NCBI GenBank assembly: GCA_032716605.1
Contig: CM064552.1
Location: 10,148,671 to 10,212,670 of the forward strand
Direction of reading: 5' to 3'
From: Paralithodes platypus
Lineage: Eukaryota; Arthropoda; Malacostraca; Decapoda; Lithodidae
Length of the DNA: 64,000 nt
Shown here: piece after piece, positions 11,400-20,952 of the stretch
Numbering within the stretch: position 1 is the stretch's first letter
Layout: each line of letters opens with the position of its first letter
The notes under the pieces: generated by a model
Seen by the model: only the letters and a program-made list of their open reading frames with translations
Databases searched by the model: none
What the model was told of the DNA's origin: nothing
Made by a program: the position numbers and the translations under genes

Positions 11400-13921
11400 T
11401 ACAGTTTCTTACAGTAGATCCTCTGGAAAAAGGCAAACTAGGCCTGTGTATCCAGCTCAGTACCAGTACTTGCACTACTGCGGTCGTTCACGGTGTTGGC
11501 GGCAGCAGACGCAACATTTTTACTATTCTGTATTTTTGCTTTATAATCAAACTTCAAATCTTGTCTTCCCCATGCTTTATCAAAATTACTTTCAAACTTC
11601 CTTATTGATTTGGAATCGACTACATACTGGGGCAATGCGTTCCACTCATTTACAAATCACAAAATCATATCACAAAATGAGTTCTTTGCCTTTTCAAGCC
11701 TATTTCTTTCTTTGTAAATTTTCTTAGAGTGTCCTCTCATTCTTGTTCCCTCCTGCATCAAGAAGATACTGTACCTTCACACACATCCTCATCATACTTT
11801 CCTGACACTATCTTAAAAGTGTCTATTATATCCCCTCTCTTTCTCCTATATACCAGTGTTGGAAGTCCAGTGTCCTCAACCTCTGCTCATAGCCCGCATT
11901 CTTCAACGTTGGTACTAGCTTACTAGCTCTCCTCTGCACTTTCTCCACTGCTTCTATATCCTTTACCATATATGGAGCCCACACCTGGTTTGCATATTCC
12001 AGGTGCGGCCTAACCAGCGCTGTATAGAGATTCCTGAAGATTTCTTCGTCAAGTGACACAAATGTCCTCCTTATCAGCCCTACAATTCTATTGGCTTTGT
12101 TTATCTTTTCCACTAAATGTTCTGAGAAATTTAACTTATTGTCTATCACTACTCCTATATCCTTTTCTGCATTCACTTCCTCCATCGCTTCATACATACT
12201 GTATCCTATTTTTGTCTATCTTGCTTGTCCCAATCCACATGTACTTGCATTTTTTTGGATGAAAAGGCATTAACCAATGTTCAGACCATCCCTTCATGCC
12301 CTCCACATCTCCTTGAAGCAAACCCACATCTTCCTTACTCCTCACTCTTCTATACAGCTTAGTGTCATCCGCATACAGGTATATCTCACTTCCATTGGTT
12401 ATAACTTCAGGTAAGTCGTTGATAAATATTACAAACAGTAGTGGACCCAACACAGATCCCTGAGGTACCCCACTTGTAATTTCCCTCCACCCCGAGCCTA
12501 TTCTATTCACCAGTACCCTCTGTCTCTGATCTTTCAGAAAGGCTTCTATCCATTTCACACATTTCTCCCCTATACTATAGCTTCTAACTTTTTCTATTAA
12601 CCTTTTATGTGGGACCTTATCGAAGGCCTTCATAAAATCGCAATATACCACGTCTATAACATCACCATCCTCCAGAATTTGCATCCAATCATCTACCACC
12701 TTAATTAGCTGTAGTACCGTCGACCTCCCCGGCAAGAATCCGAACTGTCTCCCACTGAAAAGTTGGTTTGATTTCATATGCTCCATTATTCCTTCCCTAA
12801 TTACCGTTTCCATTAGTTTACACACAACACTTGTCAAACTGACTGGTTTATAATTTCCTGGGTCATTTCTCTTTCCCTTCTTAAATATAGCTGTTATGTT
12901 CGCCTCTCTCCAGTCCGTCGGGATTTGTCCTGTATTAAAAGATACCACAAATAAATAATTTAATGGCTCTACTAACATCTCACCTCCTTCCTTTATGATT
13001 CTTGGATGTATCCAATCCGGTCCCGGGGACTTACTTCTGTTCATTTTTTCTATAGCCCTCCTTATTCTAGCATGGGAAAACTCTATTAGTTCTAGTGCTG
13101 GAGCCTGTTTGATGGGAATAGTAGGCACTGCATCATCCGACTCCACTGTTAGTACCTCCCCAAAGTATTTCCCCAGCACCTCTGCTTTCTCCTTATCAGT
13201 TTCTGCTCTATTCCTATCATCCTAGTCTCCTATCAGTTCTGGGATACCTACTCTTCTTGTTAACTTTTCCTGAATATACTTCCAGAATATTTTTGGATTA
13301 TCCTTCACATTTCTTGCAATCTCTCTCTCCCTCTCCTTCACCCCCCTCCTTGTCTCCCACCTTATTTTATTGTTTATTTGTCTGTGTTCCAAATCCACTT
13401 CTTTAGTTTCTATACTAGACCCCCTGTTCTTTTAAAAAAAAATAGTCTTTCCCACAATCGTTTCTTTCTTTTTATCAATGTCCAAAGCTTTCTTTTCATT
13501 GGTAATTCTGGGTTCGTTCTTTTCCTCAATTTTGTTTTATCCTTATATTCCCTTACTGGTACACATTTGGATATAGCATTCTCCAGTTTGCCTCTAATCT
13601 TCCTCCACATTCCTTCAGCGTCTTCACCGTTCAAGTATTCCCCCCAGTCAATGTCCAAACACCATCTCAGCAGCTCATAATCTGCTCTATCATACATGTA
13701 TATTTTTTTTGATTGCTTCTATTATCCCTCTCTATTTTAATATTGCAACTAAAACTTATACAGACATGGTCACTACGACCTATAGGGCTATCCACATTGA
13801 CATGTTCCATATACAGTATATCCTCCTCATTGCTAAATATCAAATCTAGTACACTCCCCTGCGTCCCATCTCTATATCTTGTCATCTCTGTAATATGTTG
13901 TGTTAAAAAACAATCTCTCAC
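11400..13921 (-). pseudogene. CR1-like LINE, endonuclease end to C-terminus, frameshifted
   Basis: On the minus strand the order is: endonuclease tail (SVLDLIFSN...SDHVCISFS, 13667-13921), linker (13410-13697), reverse transcriptase (12190-13179: CDFMKAFDKVPH, GVPQGSVLGP, catalytic LYADDTKLYR), post-RT region (11826-12197: LEYANQVWAPY, KVQRRASKL) and the final SIRKFESNFDKAWGRQD block (11438-11635). The parts lie in different frames. One clear break sits near 12190, where RIQY runs into a stop while the next frame continues with MYEAMEEVNAEKDIGVV. Further stops affect 11640-11830. The element begins inside the endonuclease. Its 3' end carries TGTAAGAAACTGTAAG, also found at 19790-19826 and 55313-55487. 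It is a dead copy with still readable domains. Confidence 0.85.
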
Positions 13922-14048
13922 TTTCTCTATAAACTTGTTTTCCAGCTTACACTGTCCCGCTGGAGTAGTACAATTTGGAGTAGCAATGTGCGTGAGGGTA
14001 GATGCAGTTTACTAGACACTCGTTACAGGCAGTCTGCCTTTTGTCTCC

Positions 14049-14240
14049 TTATACACAGGCCGTAGTGCGGTTGGTAGAGCACCCGCCTGCAAACCGTGAG
14101 GTCGACGGTTCGAGTCTCGGGCCAGCCATTGTGTGTTATTGGCAGACCCCAGTGCTGTTGGTGGACGGTGCGGTCTAGCAATCTGTGGCAACTATTCACT
14201 GTTGTCTCTGATCATCAGGGCACCCACCCTAGCCCATCTC
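14049..14240 (+). mobile_element. tRNA-derived SINE (family 1), copy 1
   Basis: The tRNA-like head contains GTGCGGTTGGTAGAGCAC, a good D-arm/A-box, and GGTTCGAGTCTC, a B-box. Head and body (TTATTGGCAGAC, GTGCGGTCTAGCAATCTGTG, AGGGCACCCACCCTAGCCCA) match 53140-53335. The anticodon-like stem is imperfect, so this is not an intact tRNA gene. It abuts the 5' end of LINE B. Confidence 0.75.
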
Positions 14241-14940
14241 TCAGGGGAGACTGGTGTCAGCTTAGTCACTGAGTTGATAAACACCATTATTAAAGATGAG
14301 AAAATCCCCGAGGATTGGCACAAAAGTGTAATAGTAAATACAGTATATACAAAGGAAAAGGGGATGCGTTAGATAAAGGTAATTATAGGGGCCTTAAAAT
14401 GCTTGACTAAATCATGAAGGTCTGTGAGAGTCTTTGAGGGTTTGATCAGGCAAAGCATCTCCATTGATGATATGCAGTTTGGTTTTATGCCAGGACGTGG
14501 TACAACCGATTCTATCTTCATAGTCAGGCAGATACAGGAAAGATACTTACTAAAAGGCAAGGATCTTTACTTTGTGTTTGTAGACCTGAAGAAGGCCTTT
14601 GACAGGGTGCCTAGAGATGTTGTGCAGTGGGCTATGAGGAAACTTGGTGTGGAAGAGTGGCTGGTGCGTGTGATAATGAAGATGTATGAGGATTTGCGAA
14701 CTGCAGTGAGGGTGAAAGGTGTACTGAGTGAGGAGTTCACAGTCCATGTTGGAGTTCATCAGGGTTCAGTGTTAAGCCCCCTCTTTATTATGGTCCTGGA
14801 GGCACTGTCTAAAATGTTTAAAACCGGACTTCTGTGGGAACTGTTTTATGAAGACGATTTAGTCCTAATAGCTGAGGATGTGCAAGATGTTGAGGCCAAA
14901 TTCAGAAGATGGAGAGTGGGCATGGCAAGCAAGGGTTTAA
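14240..14940 (+). pseudogene. LINE B reverse transcriptase segment
   Basis: The RT reads GVSLVTELINTIIK, PEDWHKSVIVN, then (after a frameshift near 14365) DDMQFGFMPGRGT, DLYFVFVDLKKAFDRVPRD, VGVHQGSVLSPL and FYEDDLVLIAED. The catalytic box normally reads YADD; here it is YEDD, which keeps both aspartates. A stop lies near 14413. The frame reaches ASKGL, where the TTAA insertion begins. This is a decayed copy of an RT family widespread in marine animals. Confidence 0.85.
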
Positions 14941-15420
14941 CACCTTACGAGCGGCCTATGCGGTTTATTTATATGTACCGCCCAGCGGGGTGTTTTTAGC
15001 CAAAATAGGGCTGTTTACGTGATCATTTTCATGCCTAAATAAGACCCAGAACGTAAAACAAGTACCTATCCCTGAAAGGGCATAAACAGAGCTTTCGAAT
15101 GACACCATAACGATCCTTTTATGATGGCTAGTTTTCTTGCAATAACCGTGCAACGCGAGTGCAAAAAGCATGTAATTAGCCACTTTCCCGATACAATTCC
15201 TTATATAGCGAGTGAGAGAGGGAGGAGGGAGCTGGGATTCGTGTCAGTATGTTCGCCGCGGTGGTCTGGAGCAGTCATACGCTCGCTACTCTCCTGCCAC
15301 CACTTGTCTCTCTCTCTCAGCAACATTACGTGCTGAAATTGCCACTCGACCTATGTCGAGCGCCGCCACATAGTCCAGCTTTATTAAATACGACTTATGT
15401 GGTGAGCCGCTAATTAAGGG
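14941..15420. mobile_element. piggyBac-type non-autonomous element (480 bp) in LINE B
   Basis: The element is bounded by TTAA at 14937-14940 and 15421-15424, the exact target duplication made by piggyBac transposases. Its ends are imperfect inverted repeats: CACCTTACGAGCGGC at the left, and CCCTTAATTAGCGGC as the reverse complement of the right, 10 of 15 matching. Excising it with one TTAA rejoins the LINE B frame (KGL-RVKTKVM) without loss of a codon. It encodes no transposase and would depend on one supplied in trans. Confidence 0.85.
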
Positions 15421-15424
15421 TTAA

Positions 15425-15731
15425 GAGTCAAAACCAAGGTTATGCATTGTAGATTGAGACGAGGCAATGTGGAAAAGAGCGACGCATACCCATGTGCAGT
15501 GTGTGGAAAGGGTATGGGCGCTAAATTGATTTGATGTAGCATCTGTCGATGTTGGGTGCACCATGGGAGTAAGCGCTGTGATAGATTGAAAGGACCCCTG
15601 CCGAAGGATAAGTCAGAAATTGAGAAATTTGAGTGCGTAGTATGCAAAGGCGAGCTTGTGTTAAATGATGGTCCTGTGGCTGTGAATTTTGGAAATGAGT
15701 CATTGGAGCCGGTGGACAAGTTTTGTTACAA
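15425..15731 (+). pseudogene. LINE B Cys/His finger region
   Basis: The frame reads YPCAVCGKGMGAKLI, a stop, then CSICRCWVHHGSKRCDRLKG and FECVVCKGE, a C2HC-type finger typical of the segment downstream of RT in this LINE family. It carries one in-frame TGA near 15532. It continues the RT of 14240-14940 after excision of the TTAA element, and breaks again at FCY, where the LINE A copy is inserted. Confidence 0.8.
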
Positions 15732-16134
15732 AGTTGTGCGTCATGACAATGACCCTTTTCGTCTTGATGAACCAAGGGCTTTCCAGCAGTCTTCTTTCTT
15801 TGAGAGGTCATTCTCCTACATGGCTCCGAGGTTGTATAACAGGTTGCCGCTGTCCATGAGACAACTGAGTTCTGTTGAATGCTTCAAGAGACAACTTAAG
15901 ACTTTTCTCTTTGAGAGAAGCTATGATCTTGAGAGAGGTGTCATGACAGATGGCTATAGAGTTTAGGCTATTTTGCCACTGCTAGTGATTGTTAAATGTG
16001 TGTTGTATATAAGCCTTCTTTTGATGCATTGATTTTTGTTCTTTTTTCTTTCTCTTTTCGAGCGCTAGTGAATTCTTCGGAAAAATTGGCGCTTATGAGA
16101 AATAAGTAACATGCTTATTATTATTATTATTATT
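15732..16134 (+). mobile_element. LINE A 3' end, 403-bp truncated copy inserted in LINE B
   Basis: Matches 5068-5470 over its whole length, including the last 78 codons of ORF2, the 3' untranslated region and a 20-bp (TTA)n tail. I see one substitution (G to A). It is inserted between FCY and LGD of the LINE B frame, with at most a few bp of target duplication. The fused reading frame across the left junction is a by-product and not a gene. Confidence 0.93.
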
Positions 16135-16725
16135 ACCTAGGAGATACCATCTCTGCCGGTGGTGGGGCCGAGGCTGCCCCTGTCGCTAGAATTAGATGTG
16201 GCTGGGGGAAGTCGTAACTGCTGCCAATTCTGGCCATGAAAAGAATGCCCCTCCCCCTGAAGGGAAAGGTGTATGCCTCATGTGTTAGAAGTGCAATGAC
16301 GTATGCCTCAGAAACATGGAACGTAATGAGATGAGAATGGTGAGATGGATGTGTGGGGCCAGGCTGCAGGATAGAATAACAACTGATGAGCTGAGGTGAC
16401 GTTTAGGTATAAAGAGTATTAGCGAGGAGATGCGTAGCCTACAATTAGACTGGGTTGGTATGGACATGTGGTGAGCATTGATGAACAAAATTGGGTGAAA
16501 AGATGCAGGTCTGTGATTGTGGAGGGAGCTGCACCAAGGGGTGGACCGAAGAAGACCTGGATTCGGACTATACGTGCTGATCTCAAATCCAAAAACTTGA
16601 CAAGTAAAGCAGCCCTTAACAGGGTTGCCTGGAACGCCACCATTAGGACAAGAGACTGAAACTGCACGTATGTGTGGAGCACTCAGTCTTAAAATTTTAT
16701 GTATGTATGTATGTATGTATGTATG
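16135..16725 (+). pseudogene. LINE B C-terminal region and TATG tail
   Basis: Resumes as LGDTISAGGGAEAAPVARIR and continues through RLQDRITTDEL, DEQNWVKRCRSV, GAAPRGGPKKTWIRTIRADL and LNRVAWNATIRTRD to a (TATG)n tail. At least one frameshift lies near 16320. This end block is the most repeated part of the family in the window. Confidence 0.8.
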
Positions 16726-16768
16726 GTGGTAAAAACCGCATCATACACATAGAAACAATAAAAAAGTA

Positions 16769-16975
16769 CACTCGGTCAAAAAAGTATCTGCACTGATCAT
16801 CTGGTGTGTACAGCTAGATAGGTTTGGCATCTCTGCCTGCAACTATATCCATGTGTCAGAGACGATCGTCTCTGACACATGGATATAGTTGCAGGCAGAG
16901 GTGCCAACCATACCGAGCTGTACAGTACACACCAGATGATCAGCGTAGGGGTGTAGATACTTCTTTGACCGAGTT
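16769..16975. mobile_element. Palindromic mariner-type MITE (207 bp)
   Basis: The element is an almost complete inverted repeat. Its arms run from ACTCGGTCAAAAAAGTATCT at the left to the reverse complement ACTCGGTCAAAGAAGTATCT at the right and meet at AGAGACGATCGTCTCT. TA dinucleotides flank both ends (16767-16768 and 16976-16977), the Tc1/mariner target. It has no coding capacity, and its transcript would form a hairpin of about 100 bp. Confidence 0.88.
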
Positions 16976-16977
16976 TA

Positions 16978-17761
16978 CATAGTATGAGCACATAGAGAGG
17001 ACGAGTGAAGAGAAAATGAAAAAAAACAAAATTACAAAGCAAGAGGTGAAAGGTGTGAAAGGTAGAGAAAGACCAAGGAGAGCTAGATAATGTGGAAAAC
17101 ATTTTTAGTGTACAAAAGCCTGAATACCCAGGAGGGTGAAAGATGTACACGAGATAAAACATGAAGAAAAGTGGTATACGGGGCAGGATGATGCATCAGG
17201 CAATGACACCAGACTAAACTACCATGAAGTGGTTGAGGTAAAACCATGAATTGCAGGGCTTGATTTCAAAAATTGATAGCTTCTGCTGGGGTATCAATTT
17301 CTCCAATTGGAAAAACGAGAGTGAGCATATAAGCGATAGGAGTTATGCAATGAGGAGGAGTGATTGTTGTTGAAGTCATGGACATTAACATTACCTCAAG
17401 GATCACATTATCCTGTGGCACATTGGTTAGCACACTCTGCTCACAACCAAGAGAACTTGAGTTTGATCCCCAAATAGGATGAAATGATGGTCAGTTTCTT
17501 TATACCTAATGCCTCTGTTCACCTAGGAGTATACATAGTTACTGTTACCTGGAGTTAGTGGACGTTAGTGATGTTCCATCTGAGGAGGTAAACTTTGGTA
17601 ACCTGGATAATATGCAGTAATATGTGTATCAAGCTGAGACACTTACCTACCACATGATCCAAAGGGCAAAAATATAGAGATGACCACTGCAGCTAAACTC
17701 AGCTTCACATACACCTAACTTTATCAACTGTACTTCTAGTAATGTGTACTTTGTTGTGTCA
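16978..17761. other. No gene; one decayed tRNA-like SINE head
   Basis: No coding signal. At 17413-17480, TGGCACATTGGTTAGCAC and GAGTTTGATCCCC resemble A and B boxes of a tRNA-derived SINE, but the rest is too diverged to assign. Confidence 0.35.
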
Positions 17762-18066
17762 ATGGTACCATTAGACTGGAGGAGTGCATGAATTGTGCCG
17801 TTGTACAAAGGGAAGGGAGACCGGCAGGAATGTTCAAGGTACAGTATTAGTTTATTATCAGTTGTTGAAGAGCTGATGGCAGGGTGTTGATAGAGAGGAT
17901 AATAAAGGGTACAGAAGGTGCAATAGGAGAAGAGCAGTGCGGTTTTAGGAGGGGAAGAGGGTGTGTGGATCAGATTTTTGCAGTAAGATTAAGCTGGGTG
18001 TGTCATAGTCGATTCTTGAGGTATTGCAGAGGGTCAGTAGAGACTTCGAGAGATGTTGGAGGTTAA
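17762..18066 (+). pseudogene. LINE C-like reverse transcriptase fragment
   Basis: Reads VPLDWRSA, IVPLYKGKGDRQECS, SLLSVVEEL, then IERIIKGTEGAIGEEQCGFR with RGRGCVDQIFAVR, which are consecutive blocks of the RT family seen at 45967-46940. Stops and frameshifts separate them, and the fragment ends before the catalytic box. Confidence 0.75.
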
Positions 18067-18203
18067 GCTAGATGGGGGAAGGGTATCAGTAGTGGAGCTT
18101 CCCCAAATACTCGTTCATATTGGGTGATCCCGTATTCACGAGGACAAGTGTTCATCCCCCACTATGATTTTTACTAGCGAAGGCCAATTGTCTGAGTTGA
18201 GGG
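18067..18203. other. Spacer between LINE and Gypsy fragments
   Basis: No feature is recognised. No LTR is evident next to the Gypsy relic. Confidence 0.3.
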
Positions 18204-20016
18204 TTATGAGACGTGTCCTGAGTTGGTGGGCAAGACTCTTATGGCTTTGTTCACATACAGTATGGCGTTTCCCTGTGGCCAGTATGTGGAGGAATGAGAA
18301 ATCTTGTATCCGAAAATCTTAAATAGTTGTTTCCATACTTGTCCTGACAACTCGGCAGCATTGTCACAGTGAAGTGCTTGAGGTAGGCCGAATGCTGAGA
18401 AGACGTCATTGATCGTGGCTTCTGCCACAGCCATGGTTGAATTTTTCTTTGGCTGGGCATTCGATCATGAATTAGAGTATGTATCGACAAATGTGATTAT
18501 ATATTTCTTGCTGAAGGTCCTGGAGTTTGAGTCCTTTCCTTTCCTCGGCAATATGGGCGGCAGTATTCAGTGATTTGTTTGACCAATGTAGTAGGGTTTG
18601 AGGTCCAATATATATCATTGAAGACTTGTACCATTTTCCTTTGGCCTAAATGAATGACATTTCCTTTGTGACTGATTTGTAACAGATCTTGGGTTGTCTG
18701 AGGGTCTATTGCTAGGTATCCTGTCTCAATGTAGAGTTGATCTACGCATTGAAGGTTGTCAAAAATTGTTTTGGGTTTGGTTTTAGTTAACCATGCCGTA
18801 GTAATGTTTTCTGTGAAGCATCGGTGGATTGGCTGGCTGACGTTTTTTGTGATGCGGTGTGCTCGGGATCTGCTGTGAATGGGAAGTCGAGATAGAGTGT
18901 CGGCCTTGGTATGAAGTTTCCCAGGGCGGTAGAGGATGTCGAAGTTGAATTCTTCTAGTGTTTCTCACTATCAAACAGTGAGGGTGTTGGAGGTTTCATA
19001 GTGCGTAACCATTGTAGGGATTGGTGGTCGGGGACGATGATAACTAGGTTACCCAATAGAAATTTTCTAAAATTATTCAGGGCCCAGATGACGCCTAAGC
19101 ACTTTCTTTTTGTGGCAGCATAATTTTTCTGGGCGTTGTTCAGGGTAATACTGGCACATGCTATCAGATGTTTTCTTCCGTCTTGTACTTGTGCTAGGAT
19201 GTACCAATGGCAATGCTATGAGGGAGACATCAGTGTACAGTCTAAAAGGTTGAATGTAGTCTGGAAAAGCAACCGTTGGAGCATCGACTAGTCTGTTCTT
19301 TAGTTTTTGGAAGTCGGCATGACATACTGAAGTCCATTGAAATGGTTCTTCTTTCTTGGTGAGGTTGAAAAGTGGCTTGGCGATGGTGGTCAAGTTCTTG
19401 ATGAAGCGTCTGTAGTAGGCGGCTAAGACCATGAAAGGTTTGACTCCTTTAACGTCTTTGGGTGGTGTTTGAGCAGCTATAGCAGACAGTTTCTTCAGGT
19501 TGGGGGCGATGCCATCTCATGATATTACATGGCCTAGGAATCCTACTAATTCTCGGGCTAAGGTACACTTTGTGGGCTTGAGTCTGAGGCCTGCTTGTCT
19601 TATTCGGTCAAACACCGTTTGTAGCCGTTGTAGGTGTTCGTCCCAGGTCCTGCCAAACACAATCACATCATCCAGGTAAGCTAGGCAAATTTCCCAAGTC
19701 AAACATTTTGGCACGGATTCCATTAGTCTGGAGAAAGTAGCAGGACCATTGCAGAGCCCGAAGGGAAGGATGTTAAACTCATATCGGTTTCTTACAGTTT
19801 CTTACAGTAGATCCTCTGGAAAAAGCCACCTCTGCTGGTGGTAAAGGCTGTCTTCTGTTGATATTCTTTACACACAGCAGTATCCTGCTTGCAAGTCTAG
19901 CGTGGTGAACCATCTGAACCCGTGTAATGAGTCTAGGAAGCCATCTATTCTAGGTAGGGGGGTGGCATCTGTAATGGTGACATCAATTAGACGCCTGTAG
20001 TCCACGCAGAACCTAG
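18204..20016 (-). pseudogene. Ty3/Gypsy pol relic (RT, RNase H, integrase)
   Basis: From high to low coordinates on the minus strand: RT start (RFCVDYRRLIDVTITDA, LPRIDGFLDSLHG), RT core (RYEFNILPFGLCNGPATF, catalytic AYLDDVIVFG at about 19660-19690), RT/RNase H connection (AYYRRFIKNLTTIAKPLFNL, 19073-19432), integrase zinc finger (HKGNVIHLGQRKM...EYC, about 18560-18700) and integrase core (FVDTYS, GLPQALHCDNAAELSGQVW, 18204-18560). Several stops and frameshifts are present, and the last integrase glutamate region is lost. It is joined directly to DIRS sequence at about 20016 and I see no LTRs. A 37-bp LINE fragment interrupts the RT at 19790-19826. Confidence 0.85.
19790..19826 (-). mobile_element. 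37-bp LINE sliver inside Gypsy RT
   Basis: On the minus strand this reads TTTTTCCAGAGGATCTACTG followed by TAAGAAACTGTAAGAAA, the extreme 3' end of the CR1-like LINE of 11400-13921 (same words at 11400-11435). Removing it rejoins the Gypsy RT motifs TAFTTSRG and RYEF. It is a target-primed insertion truncated almost to the tail. Confidence 0.8.
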
Positions 20017-20952
20017 GGGACCGGTCCTTCTATTGGACTCTGCGGTGGGGCAGTCCAGGGCACTGCTGCAGAGAGCGTGCCCCGAGCAACCCATTGTCCC
20101 AAGTGTCGGTGTATGATACGCGGGATCGGCATTAGCTGATGCTGGGGGGGTCAACGGAAAAATCTTGTTACCCAGGAGAATTAGGCGGTGGAGCCTGAGC
20201 CTCCCTAAGGGAATGGTCAGTGCGGCCCAATTCAGCGATCCCACCAATGAGTCCCAGATCTTCCTCGTGAGGGAGATCGAGTGCAACACTGCGAAGAGCT
20301 TCTTTCGAAGCTTCGCAGCGTTGACTTGACTCTGGGTCACTGTAGCGCTGGTCAAATCCCATTCGAGGCCTACCCACATCACGACATGTGACGGAGTCAG
20401 ACGCGACTTGGGAACATTGACTCGGAACCCTAGCTGTGTAATGTGTTGTACTACTGTGAGGGTGTCTTGTGCGCACTGTGCTCGGGTATCATCGGAAACT
20501 ATCAGCCAATTGTCCAGGTAAAATAGGACCTGGATGCCGCCTCGCAGGAGAGGATCCAGAGCCTGTTTTACCAGTTTTGAGAAGATCCGCGGCGCGATGT
20601 TGAGGCCGAAAGGAAGTCTGTCGAACATGAACACGCGATCGGATGACTGAACAGCCAAGAAGCGCTGGAATCGAGGATGGATTGGAACGTGCCAATACAC
20701 ATCCTTGAGGTCCAGCGACACCACCCACGACAAAGGCCGCAGTGCCAGTCGAACCTGGTGTACCGTCAGTATCCGAAACCGCGTGTTCACGATGTACCCG
20801 TTGAGGGCCGACAGATCTATCACCGGCCGCATTGCGTCGCAGTCCTTCCTGGGTACCAGGAATAAACGGGAGACGAAAACCTTGTGATCGGCTTCCACCT
20901 CCGTGACGATTCCCTGCTCGTGCATTGACGCTATCACGTCGGCCACCTCCAA
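20017..20952 (-). pseudogene. DIRS-type reverse transcriptase, truncated, YLDN active site
   Basis: Reads GIVTEVEADHKVFVSRLFLV, RPVIDLSALNGYIVNTRFRI, VVSLDLKDVYWHVPIH, FDRLPFGLNIAPRIFSKLVK, then LFYLDNWLIV and GLEWDLTSATV. The pattern of FGLNIAPRIF with LFYLDDWLI is specific to DIRS and related tyrosine-recombinase retrotransposons. The second catalytic aspartate of the YLDD box is Asn here, which should abolish polymerisation. The protein loses similarity in the early RNase H region and ends at the junction with the Gypsy relic. A homologous and better preserved RT lies at 36012-36842. Confidence 0.85.

Larger units (their letters stand above)
14240..16725 (+). mobile_element. LINE B: RT with internal zinc finger, broken by two nested insertions
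   Basis: Removing 14941-15420 and 15732-16134 leaves one LINE: RT (14240-14940), a Cys/His finger (15481-15731), a C-terminal region (16135-16660) and a (TATG)n tail (about 16696-16724). Both joins restore reading: KGL to RVKTKVM at the first, FCY to LGDTISAGGG at the second. Other 3' ends of this family lie at 28302-28556 (minus), 51935-51991, 56022-56235 and 62340-62505. Confidence 0.85.

Noticed and set aside
14049..14128. tRNA gene
   Set aside because: A and B boxes and a D-arm are present, but the acceptor and anticodon stems pair poorly, and head plus body recur at 53140 as a SINE.
15556..15966. Single 136-aa gene
   Set aside because: A chimera of the LINE B finger region and an inserted LINE A 3' end; the frame crosses the junction by chance.
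18204..20016. Endogenous virus with envelope gene
   Set aside because: Only RT, RNase H and integrase remnants of a Ty3/Gypsy element are seen; no envelope frame and no LTR.
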